In this document: positions 36,401 through 44,458 of the stretch, in pieces | Position numbering within the stretch: position 1 is the first letter of the stretch | Layout of the letters: each line of letters begins with the position of its first letter | Assembly (NCBI RefSeq): GCF_000972845.2 | Contig: NC_040021.1 | Span: forward strand, 10,506,908 to 10,570,907 | Length of the DNA: 64,000 bases | Source of the DNA: Larimichthys crocea | Lineage: Eukaryota; Chordata; Actinopteri; Sciaenidae | Direction of reading: 5' to 3' | The notes under the pieces: generated by a model | What the model saw: the letters and a program-made list of their open reading frames with translations, nothing else | Told to the model about the DNA's origin: nothing | The model's database searches: none | Program-made: the position numbers and the translations under genes

Positions 36401-36608
36401 ACCAGTGACATAGTATTTGAAAAATAAGTAATGTTGATGGCAACGACACTGACTTAAGTGACTGATGATGATGACTGCTGACTGCTCTCCTCTTCCCATC
36501 AGGCCTCCGCCCAGCCCATCTGGAACCATTTCATCAGGTTACGGCCAAACCCAGAGTCGATCTGTCCCCATCTACGAGATGAAGTTCCCTGACCTTTGCG
36601 TGTACTAG
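15458..36608 (+). CDS. efr3b: EFR3 homolog B, plasma-membrane anchor of the PI4KA complex
   Basis: EFR3 proteins are palmitoylated peripheral membrane scaffolds that recruit PI4KA through TTC7 and FAM126 to make PI4P at the plasma membrane. All 23 coding exons were read: 15458-15464, 22728-22804, 24603-24730, 25170-25320, 27400-27521, 27817-27966, 30086-30220, 31562-31640, 32007-32142, 32307-32468, 32594-32705, 32820-32871, 34083-34255, 34348-34423, 34517-34678, 34828-34959, 35054-35121, 35230-35357, 35758-35849, 35965-36013, 36132-36238, 36325-36374, 36503-36608. They sum to 2454 nt, 817 residues, all GT-AG and in phase. Seen: Cys5, Cys7 and Cys8 (VCGCCGALRP) as the palmitoylation cluster, the conserved RYKRLVDNIFPEDPE start, an alpha-helical repeat-rich body and the C terminus EMKFPDLCVY. 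B-type residues (MYGVCGCCG, QSINLFVESFLKM, DEDRLSKRKSIGETISLQVE) separate it from EFR3A. Intron 1 is 7.3 kb. The gene is convergent with pomc. Confidence 0.96.
17574..17608. repeat. (CT)n microsatellite
   Basis: Near-pure CT dinucleotides in efr3b intron 1. Confidence 0.95.
18312..18470. repeat. Degenerate dispersed repeat (gctgaaacaattaattgac type)
   Basis: Begins gagctgaaacaattaattga and continues with aattaagtcatttatca, partly shared with 58480-58515. Related-looking starts occur at 20565 and 62326. A common AT-rich teleost repeat type; family not assigned. Confidence 0.4.
18516..18975. mobile_element. Dimeric MITE, copy 2 (efr3b intron 1)
   Basis: First unit 18516-18720 (aaaggtccactgtgtcaatt at the left), second unit from 18719 (ttaaaggtccagtgtgtag), meeting at the palindrome ggaccttttaaaggtcc. 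The internal order follows 2022-2592 closely, including ttttatttttgttgcttaga and ttttcaggtgatt; the far right terminus is lost. Confidence 0.65.
20300..20553 (-). mobile_element. tRNA-derived SINE
   Basis: On the minus strand the head reads gctgtggctcaggatgtagc (A-box-like) then agtggttcgatccctgg (B box), followed by a tRNA-unrelated body that includes ttggataagataatgaacccc and ends with tttaccatttactc. A family frequent in teleost genomes. Confidence 0.75.
22728..22804 (+). CDS. efr3b: efr3b coding exon 2
   Basis: Residues 3-28, VCGCCGALRPRYKRLVDNIF to DPE; holds the palmitoylation cysteines and the basic patch that fixes the protein to the membrane. Acceptor ttcttcag, donor gtaaga. Confidence 0.95.
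22805..24602 (+). other. efr3b: efr3b intron 2
   Basis: Contains a short (GT)n run at about 23367-23388, a T16-type run near 23538, and an unrepeated block at about 24000-24120 that reads like candidate conserved non-coding DNA. No gene seen. Confidence 0.6.
24603..24730 (+). CDS. efr3b: efr3b coding exon 3
   Basis: Residues 29-71, DGLVKANMEKLTFYALSAPE onward to RHRYG. Acceptor ccacctag, donor gtgagc. Confidence 0.95.
25170..25320 (+). CDS. efr3b: efr3b coding exon 4
   Basis: Residues 71-121, YVCIAMEALDQLLMACHC to QILGTNS. Acceptor tcttcag, donor gtgagt. Confidence 0.95.
25366..25450 (+). mobile_element. Degenerate tRNA-derived SINE head
   Basis: gccgtgtagctcagtaggta is A-box-like and a decayed B box follows at aaaggttcaagaag. 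It lies just 3' of efr3b exon 4. It is not a functional tRNA: no acceptor-stem pairing and a shortened body. Confidence 0.5.
25790..25873. repeat. Exact 42-bp tandem duplication
   Basis: Two head-to-tail copies of a 42-bp unit beginning aaaaaacctaagacagcatg with no differences, so the duplication looks recent. Confidence 0.95.
25874..27399 (+). other. efr3b: Right part of efr3b intron 4
   Basis: Apart from the tRNA-like fragment, no gene is seen. Positions 26930-27250 are free of repeats and rich in TAATTA/ATTAA motifs, a candidate regulatory stretch only. Confidence 0.4.
26391..26455 (-). mobile_element. tRNA-like fragment (SINE head or tRNA pseudogene)
   Basis: On the minus strand agttagctcagtgaaacaca (A-box-like) and caggctcgagtcctgcgg (B-box-like) sit at about tRNA spacing. 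The stems do not pair well enough for a working tRNA. Confidence 0.4.
27400..27521 (+). CDS. efr3b: efr3b coding exon 5
   Basis: Residues 122-162, FVKFANIEEDTPSYHRSYDF onward. Acceptor ttctcag; the donor gtgagt splits the AAG codon. Confidence 0.95.
27817..27966 (+). CDS. efr3b: efr3b coding exon 6
   Basis: Residues 162-212, IRMAGIKGLQGVVRKTVNDE to NLQSGERTE. Acceptor cctgcag, donor gtgagc. Confidence 0.95.
28513..28575. repeat. (GA)n/(ACAGAG)n polypurine tract
   Basis: About 60 bp of purine-rich GA repeats with scattered C, in efr3b intron 6. Confidence 0.9.
29939..30080. repeat. Long CT-rich tract preceding efr3b exon 7
   Basis: Over 100 bp of nearly continuous pyrimidines beginning with a (CT)n run. 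It serves as the polypyrimidine tract of the exon 7 acceptor but is far longer than needed. Confidence 0.85.
30086..30220 (+). CDS. efr3b: efr3b coding exon 7
   Basis: Residues 212-257, SRSPSPLQASEKEKESPVEL then RELLGRAAYGNIKNA. Acceptor gtaccag after an unusually long pyrimidine tract (29939-30080), donor gtaagt. Confidence 0.93.
30221..31561 (+). other. efr3b: efr3b intron 7
   Basis: AT-rich, with a T-run near 30551. No gene, RNA or repeat recognised. Confidence 0.5.
31562..31640 (+). CDS. efr3b: efr3b coding exon 8
   Basis: Residues 257-283, MHLDNHSLWEGKTFAVRC to MYSIQ. Acceptor ccctcag, donor gtgagt. Confidence 0.94.
32007..32142 (+). CDS. efr3b: efr3b coding exon 9
   Basis: Residues 284-329, SQHSHLVIQQLLGHLDANSK to ASGSVG. 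Acceptor tctcag, donor gtaaga. Confidence 0.94.
32307..32468 (+). CDS. efr3b: efr3b coding exon 10
   Basis: Residues 329-383, PTVLEVFNTLLRQLRLSVDY to AVIRTI. Acceptor cgtgcag, donor gtgagt. Confidence 0.94.
32594..32705 (+). CDS. efr3b: efr3b coding exon 11
   Basis: Residues 383-420, SFANTLPTYQRSEVMLFIMG then a variable proline/serine stretch. Acceptor tttcag, donor gtgagt. Confidence 0.93.
32820..32871 (+). CDS. efr3b: efr3b coding exon 12
   Basis: Residues 420-437, GPEGTRMIQVMLLKSLVQ. Acceptor atccag, donor gtatgt. Confidence 0.92.
33335..33800 (+). repeat. efr3b: Dispersed repeat R1, copy b (efr3b intron 12)
   Basis: Same orientation and order as 5748-6222, from gagaaattgctgaa to the block near taatactgcc. 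The frame ending in SIRPK is open here too. Insertion lengthens intron 12 to 1.2 kb. Confidence 0.7.
34083..34255 (+). CDS. efr3b: efr3b coding exon 13
   Basis: Residues 438-495, VTAGFQTTNMLTALPSSFLE to KFSNI. Acceptor tctcag, donor gtgtgt. Confidence 0.94.
34348..34423 (+). CDS. efr3b: efr3b coding exon 14
   Basis: Residues 495-520, SIISDISVLKLKVDKCSRQD to FMKK. Acceptor atgcag; the donor AAG|gtttct is weak but is the only site that keeps homology and phase. Confidence 0.9.
34517..34678 (+). CDS. efr3b: efr3b coding exon 15
   Basis: Residues 521-574, HGQQLYRHIYLGCKEQSSGR to IRLALALQ. Acceptor tcgcag, donor gtactg. Confidence 0.94.
34828..34959 (+). CDS. efr3b: efr3b coding exon 16
   Basis: Residues 575-618, DLALSTDEALPVFNRCAVHA to CQHIHE. 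Acceptor atgcag, donor gtctgg (non-consensus at +3). Confidence 0.93.
35054..35121 (+). CDS. efr3b: efr3b coding exon 17
   Basis: Residues 619-641, VIEVRQKESTYLLPEDVFID to NPK. Acceptor ttttag, donor gtatga. Confidence 0.93.
35230..35357 (+). CDS. efr3b: efr3b coding exon 18
   Basis: Residues 641-684, LPSSLEKVDGGVLFLQSKIT through GGSGYNTERL to VPQYT. Acceptor tctcag, donor gtaagg. Confidence 0.93.
35758..35849 (+). CDS. efr3b: efr3b coding exon 19
   Basis: Residues 684-714, DEDRLSKRKSIGETISLQVE to SPEKEE; basic KRKS is a plausible phosphorylation site. Acceptor ttccag, donor gtgaag. Confidence 0.94.
35965..36013 (+). CDS. efr3b: efr3b coding exon 20
   Basis: Residues 715-731, RTPAEEITFETLKNAI. 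Acceptor atgcag, donor gtatgt. Confidence 0.93.
36132..36238 (+). CDS. efr3b: efr3b coding exon 21
   Basis: Residues 731-766, DSVGMEEQERERRRQVVEKF to AHCGAR; a charged helix conserved in EFR3. Acceptor ctctag, donor gtacga. Confidence 0.95.
36325..36374 (+). CDS. efr3b: efr3b coding exon 22
   Basis: Residues 767-783, ATLLQSKLNQIFEITIR. Acceptor ttctag, donor gtaagg. Confidence 0.95.
36503..36608 (+). CDS. efr3b: efr3b coding exon 23 with stop
   Basis: Residues 783-817, PPPSPSGTISSGYGQTQSRS to MKFPDLCVY, then TAG at 36606. Acceptor catcag. Confidence 0.96.
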
Positions 36609-39000
36609 ACCAGAAAAGTCACAGAACTATTTAAACATCTGAGTACAGGAAGAGGATTTTTCTTTTCTTTTTTTCAGGGTGGGAAGGGGGCAACCGGTCG
36701 TCACTGTAACACTGTAAAAACATCTCGACCATAGAATCAAACAACCACAGCGGAGGAATTGACAGTTGTTTGAAACCGGCAAAAAAAAAAACGAGCTGCT
36801 TGTTGATTAGCTGTCTGAAACAATTCTTTCGCCCTGTGATCACGGCCAAAAAAACAAGCTGGCTAATGTCAATAAGCGCATTAGTACAAATAAACTTTTA
36901 ACTCACTCATTCCCCTTAGTCTGTGGAAACTCCACCGGTTGGATTTTCAGAGTAGAAATTGCCAAGAACTGTGAGGAAGGAGTTAGCGACAGGCAGGCTG
37001 GAAGTTATTTCATTGGCTTTGAAATTGCATGTTCTGTAAACTGGACGTTTCTGATAGCACTGCGAGTCTTTTGACCTGTTTGTCCCTTACAGGGTGCCAT
37101 ACTACCCCTGATCACAGGATTCGATTGATCAGTATTGCTTGTTTGTCATTTTACGTTTTAATTGTTATAATGATTTTATGGCCTGGACGGGTGTTGTCTG
37201 TTTAAATGAACTTTGTCAGTACATTTTTGTGTCTTGTCTGATTGAAATATGAATAGATATATTCCTTACAATCTCCCGTGTTGCTCTTGAACGTCTTGTC
37301 TTTAGTGTCTAATGCTTTACTGTTTTTTTTGTTTTGCCTTTTTAGTGTTAGCCAAAAGTGCTTTTAAGTAATTTATTTTCTGTACTTAGTTTATTTTTCT
37401 TTATAATAATTATTATTGTTTTTAGCCGTGGTTTAAATGAAAGATGGCTGTCGATCTGTGTGCTATGCTCCCAAAGTGAGTGTGCCTTACAGGTGACTCA
37501 AGTTTAAAACACACACACTGCACCACAGTCACGTTGTCCACGCTAAACTTGTAGACGTGTTCAGCGTGACGTTTGCCAGATCAAACACTAGAAGATAATT
37601 AAGGATCTTTTATTTTTCTCCTTTCCATATAAATGTGTATATACAGAGAAATATATTAGTCTTTAAGATGATGTACAGAGTAGGGATGTTTTTGTGTGTG
37701 TACATATACTGTATATTCTAATTTTAGACTGCCACTGCACTGATTGTGTCTGTAGATAAAGGAAGGAGCTACTTAGTTAGTATTTAGATACTTTTGTTAA
37801 AGTCTCGCAGTCGAATAAGTAACAAGCGACACGTGAAATCAAAAACGACAAGGGTCCGAACAACCCACGGTAGAAATCTGCATCGTCTCAAGGCCAGTAG
37901 ATCACACTAGTGAGATGTAAATGTGTCCTGCTGAAGTATTAAAAAGCCCATTTGATAGAATGTTTCTGACTTTTGAGACCGGTTTTAGCGCCACAGTAAC
38001 GACCTGTATTATCAACACACCCAGAATCTTTCTGAAAGCGAGTCTGCACGCTCGAGGGCTGTGCATCCGTCTCGTTTGGTGAGATTTAAACTAGTCTAAA
38101 AGCCATTTTTTTTGGTGCATGTGTGCATACGCACACGCACACAGGTATGAAAACAGAGTATAATGGCAATAATTTGGCACTCGCCTAGCTAACACGGCCC
38201 CAACCGTTGGTAGCACATCCTTTTATGTGTTTTTTAAATTGTACCTTCTGTTGTTGTGGTGGTGCTGTGATGGGTCAGTTTTGTGATGCTGTTAAGAGGC
38301 CGCCGTCCCTCCCCGCTCCTGCGCTTTCTGTGACTTAATTGCATCAGGCGTGAAACACGTTGCAGCCCTTTTGTTTAACAACAAAGTCCAATTTGTCCCA
38401 GATTGTCACGTGTTACAGTCCTCTGTATGTATATTTATGTCCACACATGCCCGTGTCTCAGATTGTCTGCGCTTTTTGTCAGTGCAGATGTGTGTGTGTG
38501 AGTGTGTCTAAATGGATATTCATGCAGATGTGTCTTTATCGTCATTTACCCAAGACCAAACTCTTCAAACTCAGTTTACAGTTTTCGTCCAGTCCTCCAC
38601 GTCGGTGAAGAGCAAGCTTTCAAAGAGCAATGTGCAGCTGTCTAAACCTTCCAGTGACACCTTGTAAAATTGTCTTTTCAGCATCTTGCAACTTTGCAGT
38701 GAAGACCTGTAAATCTACCAGTGTGCTTGTTGTCATTGCATAGCGTAAAATGTAATACTAACTGGCAGTAATCCAATACAATTACTTTTGTCATTACATG
38801 TCTGGTTAATAGATCTGTTTACAATGTAGTGCTGTAGGTCAAATCCATACATTCTGTGAACTTTGCACTTTAAAAACTGGATTACCTAGTGACAAAGGCA
38901 GCTTTTACATGGAGAAAATGCCTTATGAGTGTCATACCTGACTTTGCATGCTAGTGATGTTGCTGTGTTGTACAATAAATTTCTCTGTAACCACAAAGGG
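36609..39000 (+). other. efr3b: efr3b 3' UTR (probable)
   Basis: Follows the TAG at 36606. Candidate polyadenylation signals are AATAAA at 36889-36894 and AATAAA at 38974-38979; the latter would give a 2.4-kb UTR, in keeping with the unique, repeat-poor sequence. Which one is used cannot be told from sequence. Confidence 0.6.
38974..38979 (+). terminator. efr3b: Candidate distal polyadenylation signal of efr3b
   Basis: Canonical AATAAA with a T/G-rich stretch downstream (gttgctgatctttatttgct, about 39009-39028). Confidence 0.5.
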
Positions 39001-39218
39001 TCTGATCTGTTGCTGATCTTTATTTGCTGTCGATGATGGTGGTGAAGAAGAATGTTGTTTTCCGATGTGCTCTGCATGAGATACACAAAGCACAGATTAA
39101 GGCGGTTAATCAATTGCAGTGTCTCCTGTTAGATCCGTCAACACAATATATCTGCAAACAAAAAACAGGTTAACTCACAAGCTCTGGAAACTCATGAGCT
39201 GTGTGGTATTTAAATTAA

Positions 39219-39236
39219 CTATATATATATATATAT
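39219..39236. repeat. (AT)9 microsatellite
   Basis: Pure AT dinucleotides between the convergent efr3b and pomc genes. Confidence 0.95.
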
Positions 39237-39249
39237 GTCAGGAATGGGC

Positions 39250-39545
39250 ATTAAATTAAAATAATATTTTAATTACAGCCAACAATTGGTGGCAGATTTA
39301 TGTGGCAGTGTCTCACTAATTACTGAATCAAGCAGCAACCTCCATGGCTGTGAAGTCAAACCAAAAACTGCACTTCATCAAATGTCCACTTGAGGCAGGC
39401 TACAGAATGAGTCAGTCTCCATAAGCCCCTATGTTAAAATGTCCAACTTCACAGCAGAAATAAACATGTTTACAGCCTGGTGTCTCTATAGCTAATTTCC
39501 CCGTTTATGACAACTGTACTGAGCATGAATTTTTTATATAACCCA
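39250..39545 (-). mobile_element. Dispersed repeat R2, copy a (reverse orientation)
   Basis: Reverse complement of much of 58785-59010: shared ggctgtaaacatgtttattt, cctcaagtggac and gcagtttttgg blocks. Lies in the efr3b-pomc intergenic space. Non-coding; family name not assigned. Confidence 0.65.
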
Positions 39546-40486
39546 ACTGTTCAAATTATATTTCGGCTTAAAGTTCTAGTATGTATGTAATATATGTTTG
39601 TAATGTGCTATTACAGATGGATTGTTTGAGCAACCAGGGTTCATGCAGCCTGTCCCAGAGCCACAGATTTTCTCTCTTGAGAAACTTACGTCACGCATAT
39701 GTTGTTCATTCTTTATACTGGCAGCGGTTATGATTCACGTTTTTTTTATCCATACTAGCAGTGTTAATTGATTCAGACAAAAATGTCCCAGAAACTATTG
39801 GATGTATCGTCATGAAACTTGTGCTGTACACATCATGTTCCCCTTTTCATCAGGATCCATCATCAGACCAAGAACATAACTTTGTTTTCTGAAGAAATAC
39901 CTTCAAAACTATTGAGATTTCCATTAGCCTGTGATTAGTTCTAATAGCTATACAAGAATAATGTTTTGACCACCACTCCTTTAAAGCATATGCATATTTT
40001 TCTTCTTCACAGTGGGCTTATATGTTGATTTAGTAACTCAAATCCAGATCCATTTTATAGCTGACAAATGTTATCCCTTAAAACTTAAAACTGAATATAA
40101 CTTGTAGAGTTTTTAAAATGATTACGAAGTCTAATGTCAAACAGGTGACCTGTCAGTAATATTTTCCTTCCAGTGTTTTCAGCTGCATCTCATGTCCTTC
40201 CTCCTTGATGATAATCCTTATAGTTAAGTAAATCCATGTTTATCAAATGAAATCAGTCAACTACCAATATTGTTTGCAACAAACGTAATGATCTTTAATA
40301 TTATATTAGTTTACAAAAAGACCACTCTGTAAATAAACTGAATTAGATTTGTAAATACTTTCCTTCACATCACCTCTCGCCCTGTAATGACATTCTCTCT
40401 TTTTCCTTTTACAAAACAGTTGGATCAACAACATAATTCTCTGAACAAAAAAAACACAAAGAAAGCTTTAAAGACAAAGGAGGTCT

Positions 40487-40511
40487 TTTATTCAACATAA
40501 CTGTTTTTATT
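40487..40511 (-). terminator. pomcb: Candidate polyadenylation signals of pomc
   Basis: Two AATAAA hexamers on the minus strand (complement of tttatt at 40506-40511 and 40487-40492), about 200 bp 3' of the stop codon; either would give a short UTR typical of POMC. Confidence 0.6.
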
Positions 40512-40704
40512 TAACATAAAACCGCCTTTTTTTCTTATTAAGGTTTTAATAAGACAAACCTTTGGCCCAGAAAAGACATTAAACAACATGCTAATGATAG
40601 TAACAAGTTTCTGGAATTTAAAATTAAGACCTTTGGGTACTAACATGCAATGGCTATTTGACTCTTTCAACTACTCAGGTCTTTCCCTCTTCTTCACCCT
40701 TCAT

Positions 40705-41280
40705 TCATCCCATTATCCTCTGCACATCCTTGACTATAATGTTCCTGAAGAGGGTGGCCAGCTGATTCTGAGGTTTCTCCTCCCATGTCTTCATAAAGTT
40801 GCCATTACGTTTAGAGACAGGTGGGCTCCCCCATCTGAAGTGACTCATCCGATAGGTCCCATCTTTTCTCTCCTGTGGGTTCAACTGGACACGTGATCTA
40901 GAGCTGACCTTCGCCCTCAGCTGATTATGATCTCCATTCAGGTCCACCTTTGTTTCATCCTCATTACCACTCAGCTGCCTGCGAGCCTGAAAGGGGAAAA
41001 TGCTCTCAGGAGATCCCCCTCCCTCCAGAGAAGAAGCGAAAACCTTCACAGGCCGGCGTTTACGGCCAGAAGGTTTGCCCCAACGGAAATGCTCCATTGA
41101 ATAGGAGCGTCGCTGGTCGCTGTGGGATTTCAGATCTGACTCTGACATCTTGTTTTCAGGTACCATGGTGGCCAGAAGGATACTGAGTAAGAGGTCTTCG
41201 TCATTGTTACCCTCCAGGGCCAATGCACGGAGGTCTGGTATTTCAGTCTTGATCACAGACATGCAGAAGCGAATACAGTC
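40705..41280 (-). CDS. pomcb: pomcb main coding exon (peptide hormones)
   Basis: Residues 41-231, starting DCIRFC after acceptor tttcacacag and ending DVQRIMG and a stop. Holds all peptide products; alpha-MSH maps to 41068-41106 and the altered opioid core to 40792-40806. Confidence 0.95.
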   Translation of the reverse strand, partial: DCIRFCMSVIKTEIPDLRALALEGNNDEDLLLSILLATMVPENKMSESDLKSHSDQRRSYSMEHFRWGKPSGRKRRPVKVFASSLEGGGSPESIFPFQARRQLSGNEDETKVDLNGDHNQLRAKVSSRSRVQLNPQERKDGTYRMSHFRWGSPPVSKRNGNFMKTWEEKPQNQLATLFRNIIVKDVQRIMG

Positions 41281-42483
41281 CTGTGTGAAAGGAATCACAG
41301 AGACACCAACAAACATTTTAAAACGCAATGTCGTCTGTGAGCCCTGTGCAGCAGGAAGTGCTGATGATGATACACATATGAGCGAAATGACTAAGCAAAT
41401 GACTTTATTTTACCACTTTCATACAGATTAATTAAAACAGATGCTCCCACTAGCTTAAAATAAGCCAAACAAGAGTTTTAATCATTATTATGCAGATGAC
41501 ACTCAGCTGTACATATCTGAATCACCAATTGTGTTGGGTCTCATAGACTCCCTAAATATGTGCATAGGGAAATCCATGTGTAAAAAAACTATAACTTCAA
41601 TATGAAAACTGAAATAAAAGATTGACGTTACTTATCCTGATTCACTGGTGCTTAACACTCAAACCCAAATGACAAATCTTGGCGTTGTCATGGATTCAGA
41701 TGTAATTACTTTGACATGAAGATAATAACAAGGTCAGCAGTCTTTTATAAAAAGCTTGCAGAAGGTCGCTGTTCAAATCTTAACACAGATTATAATAAAC
41801 TCCAGATTCAGACTTCTGATTTTAAAATACTGCTTCAACTAACTATGACATTCATTACTGATTAATCTGATTTTTTTTTTTTCCTCGGTCAAATTTTGTC
41901 AATGTGACATTTTTATTTAGTTCATCAAATAACTTATTGTTTCTGTTGCCGTTCTAACTACTTCTCATTTACAAATCTGCACAATAAATTATAAAAACAC
42001 AAAAACAATCTCACCTCAAGCTCCATTTAGTATGTTCTGGAGCTTTGGGTCATATCACGAGATCTTCCCAACTTTTTCTGAGCTTGTTGGACCCGTCAAA
42101 AGATTATTATCTTAAGAAAAAAATCTAAGGAAGATGATGTAATATGATTGAAAGCTCCTAAACTAAATGGACCTCGAGGACCTTAACAACTGCTAGTTCC
42201 AAAGTCAAGAATGAACTTTGAAGCTAACAATTTGACCTTTGGACTTTTGTTTTAGTGTATTTTCCTTTTTTTAACCACTTCACCCTGTGAGAAATAAGTT
42301 ATAGTAAAAAAAAGGTGCCTCGGGTAGTGGTGAGAGAAGAAATAGAAAGACAGTTTGACCCACCAGTATCCTTCCCTTGTTGCTCAGGTCGTTGCAGATG
42401 GAGCTGTCCCAGCACACCGACCCAAACCCGGGTACGCACACATATGCCATCACCACCACTAAGAGCCAACATAGACACACCAT
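40705..42483 (-). CDS. pomcb: Pro-opiomelanocortin, divergent teleost B-type paralogue
   Basis: Secreted prohormone of pituitary and hypothalamus, cut at basic pairs into melanocortin peptides. Two coding exons, 42364-42483 and 40705-41280, join in phase 0 to 231 residues. Seen: signal peptide (MVCLCWLLVVVMAYVCVPG); four N-terminal cysteines (Cys24, Cys30, Cys42, Cys46) for the hairpin loop; RR at 97-98 before SYSMEHFRWGKPSG (alpha-MSH, 99-112), RKRR (113-116), CLIP to RR at 140-141; beta-MSH with YRMSHFRWG (183-191) closed by KR (197-198). No gamma-MSH, as usual in teleosts. Odd: after KR the opioid core YGGFM is NGNFM (199-203), though the rest of beta-endorphin is recognisable (LATLFRNIIVKD). 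This suits pomcb/POMC-beta more than pomca. The gene is convergent with efr3b, as in human. Confidence 0.95.
41480..41840 (+). mobile_element. LINE reverse-transcriptase fragment inside the pomcb intron
   Basis: tatgcagatgacactcagct encodes YADDTQLYI, the catalytic box of L2/CR1-type reverse transcriptases; further on LGVVMDSD and a region with aaggtcagcag resemble the next conserved blocks. Frameshifts and stops show it is dead. Plus strand, opposite to pomc. Confidence 0.75.
42364..42483 (-). CDS. pomcb: pomcb coding exon with signal peptide
   Basis: Residues 1-40. The exon begins at 42490 after acceptor ctttacag, with GTTGAAG before the ATG; donor ATACTG|gtgggt. CWDSSIC supplies two of the four loop cysteines. 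A non-coding first exon must lie further right. Confidence 0.92.
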
Positions 42484-42490
42484 CTTCAAC

Positions 42491-44450
42491 CTGTAAAGGA
42501 CAGAAACACAAGTGAAGCTATGAGCTAAGAAGTTCTCAAATAACATAACAGTCTAAAACAGGTTCAAGCAGGTGTCTCTTTATTATTGCACTTGCATCAT
42601 ACTTTCCTGAGATCTCTAAGATAATTACTGGATTTGTAGTTGTGCGCTGATTAATAACTGTGAGCTAAAATGCCTATCTGTCAGCGTCACCCTTATTGTA
42701 ACAAATGGTCTTGTTTATCAGTGGCACATTAATCTAAGAAATATGTGCAAAGAAATATGAAGTTAGAGCCTCGTCTGTAAGAGTTCCCCTTGGAGGCTCA
42801 GTTATGGGTAACCCAAGATTTAGTACAGTGTCATCACCTCTCTCTCACACCAGCCTTTCCTGTCTCTCTATACTGTTACTATACTAAAATAAAGCAAAAC
42901 GTCAAAACATGGAAAAAGAAAAAAAAGAAAAAAAGAGGCTTGATTACGATTTATGTATTTTAAAACACAAGGGGCTGTATGAAAATATTATGGCAGTTGT
43001 GGGCAAGAAAAAGAGAGAGGACTGTATATTTTATCTTTTTGCTAAATGGAAAGCAGGTCCGGATCTTTTTTTTTTTTTTTTTTTAATCCAAATCCAAACA
43101 AACTCATTGCTTCGGTGAATAGGCTTTGAATTTCCTCAGCTATGCGGCGTTTTGTGTTCGTTGTAAATAGAGAGATCTGCAACCAAGAATCTAAAGATCA
43201 GCGAGACGAACTCATTTAAAGTCACTTTGTGAGATAAGTGGGCAGTAAATGTTGCATTTGTGCCAGTTCAAGGACAAAGTGTAACACATGTAACTAAACA
43301 TGTAGGAAACACATTCATATAGGACCCTTATTCAACCTTTAGAGAGGAGGAAGATGTAACTAACTAGTTCTTTCAATACATGACAGCAATGAATGGGTTC
43401 CCTTATGACGCATGTCCACAAGGCAACGCCTTCTTTTATCTCTTGGTTGTTTATCATCTCTTCTTCTCCTCCTGCTCTCTCTCTCTTCTCATGTCAAAGC
43501 ACTTATTCAGTTTAGTTTTACTGCATAAGAGAAAGAAATGAAGCTAAACTTTAAGAGTTGGCACTGAACAATTCATTTTCTCAGTTAAAGTTTGGTCATC
43601 TGATTCCTAATTTTGCAGATATTAACATTTTATATCTCCTTCTGCACCTTTCCTTGCCTTAAATTCGTCCTGGTGCATTCAACGTCTAACAGGGGATGAG
43701 TTTTACTCTCATTCCGTTGTTGGGAAATTGCATCTTGTTGTTTCGCCCTCCCTTCTCTATTATTCTAAGGAGTGACTCCTTGGTGGGCCATCTTCTTTGT
43801 AACTCTGGCGGAGACTCATCTACACTCTTCCTACAGTATGACTCACTCAGCTGAGCTCTGCTCTCCGCAGACATAACTCTGATAAAAGAAGCTGCAATCA
43901 AAATAGATTGAAACCATATGGGTAATGATCTGTAGAGTCATCTTTGGCATCGTCTAGATTAGTGTTTGGAGAGGCATACGTTAAATAAAAACAATTCAAA
44001 TGTCGCCTAAGACAAACCATGCATCATCTTCAAAAAGCTGGGATGTATCTATGAAATGTAAAAAAAAATGTAAATCCAGATGTATCCAGATAAATCCACT
44101 TACAGAGCAAAAACAGCCATATGTGTAAGAAAATGTCCTGAATCAAGGAGTCAGTGAGTGACTGATTAATGCAATTATTCGTTCAGCAAAACAAGAATCT
44201 AACAACAATCAGACACATTTTTAACAAAAAAAGAATCCACAGAACAAGTTCAGGCCAAATGTTTTACCTTTTCCAAATGCTTTCTTTTCCTCCCTTCTTG
44301 TTTTTCTCCCTCTGTTTGTCCACAGATTTTCCACAGTGGCGACTTTTAACTGTGATCCCTCTCCTCGTCTCTTGCTTTCTCTCTCCGCTCTGTGATGAAA
44401 TGCTCAATAGGAGTGGGTCTGCCGTTGCTTCCTTAAGAGGAGGAAAGCTC
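42491..44450 (-). other. pomcb: Region of pomcb 5' intron and non-coding first exon
   Basis: AT-rich DNA with a T20-type run near 43066-43084. The non-coding exon 1 should lie near 44330-44425 if the TATA box at 44451-44458 is used; its donor site could not be fixed. Confidence 0.45.
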
Positions 44451-44458
44451 TTTTTATA
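44451..44458 (-). promoter_or_regulatory. pomcb: Probable TATA box of pomcb
   Basis: Minus-strand TATAAAAA within ctataaaaagagc, upstream of GC-richer, purine-rich sequence that fits a first exon. POMC promoters are TATA-driven. Start site expected about 25-30 bp to the left. Confidence 0.5.

Noticed and set aside
15458..36608. Assignment as efr3a
   Set aside because: Diagnostic stretches (MYGVCGCCG start, QSINLFVESFLKM, SIGETISLQVEVESRNSPEKEE) follow EFR3B.
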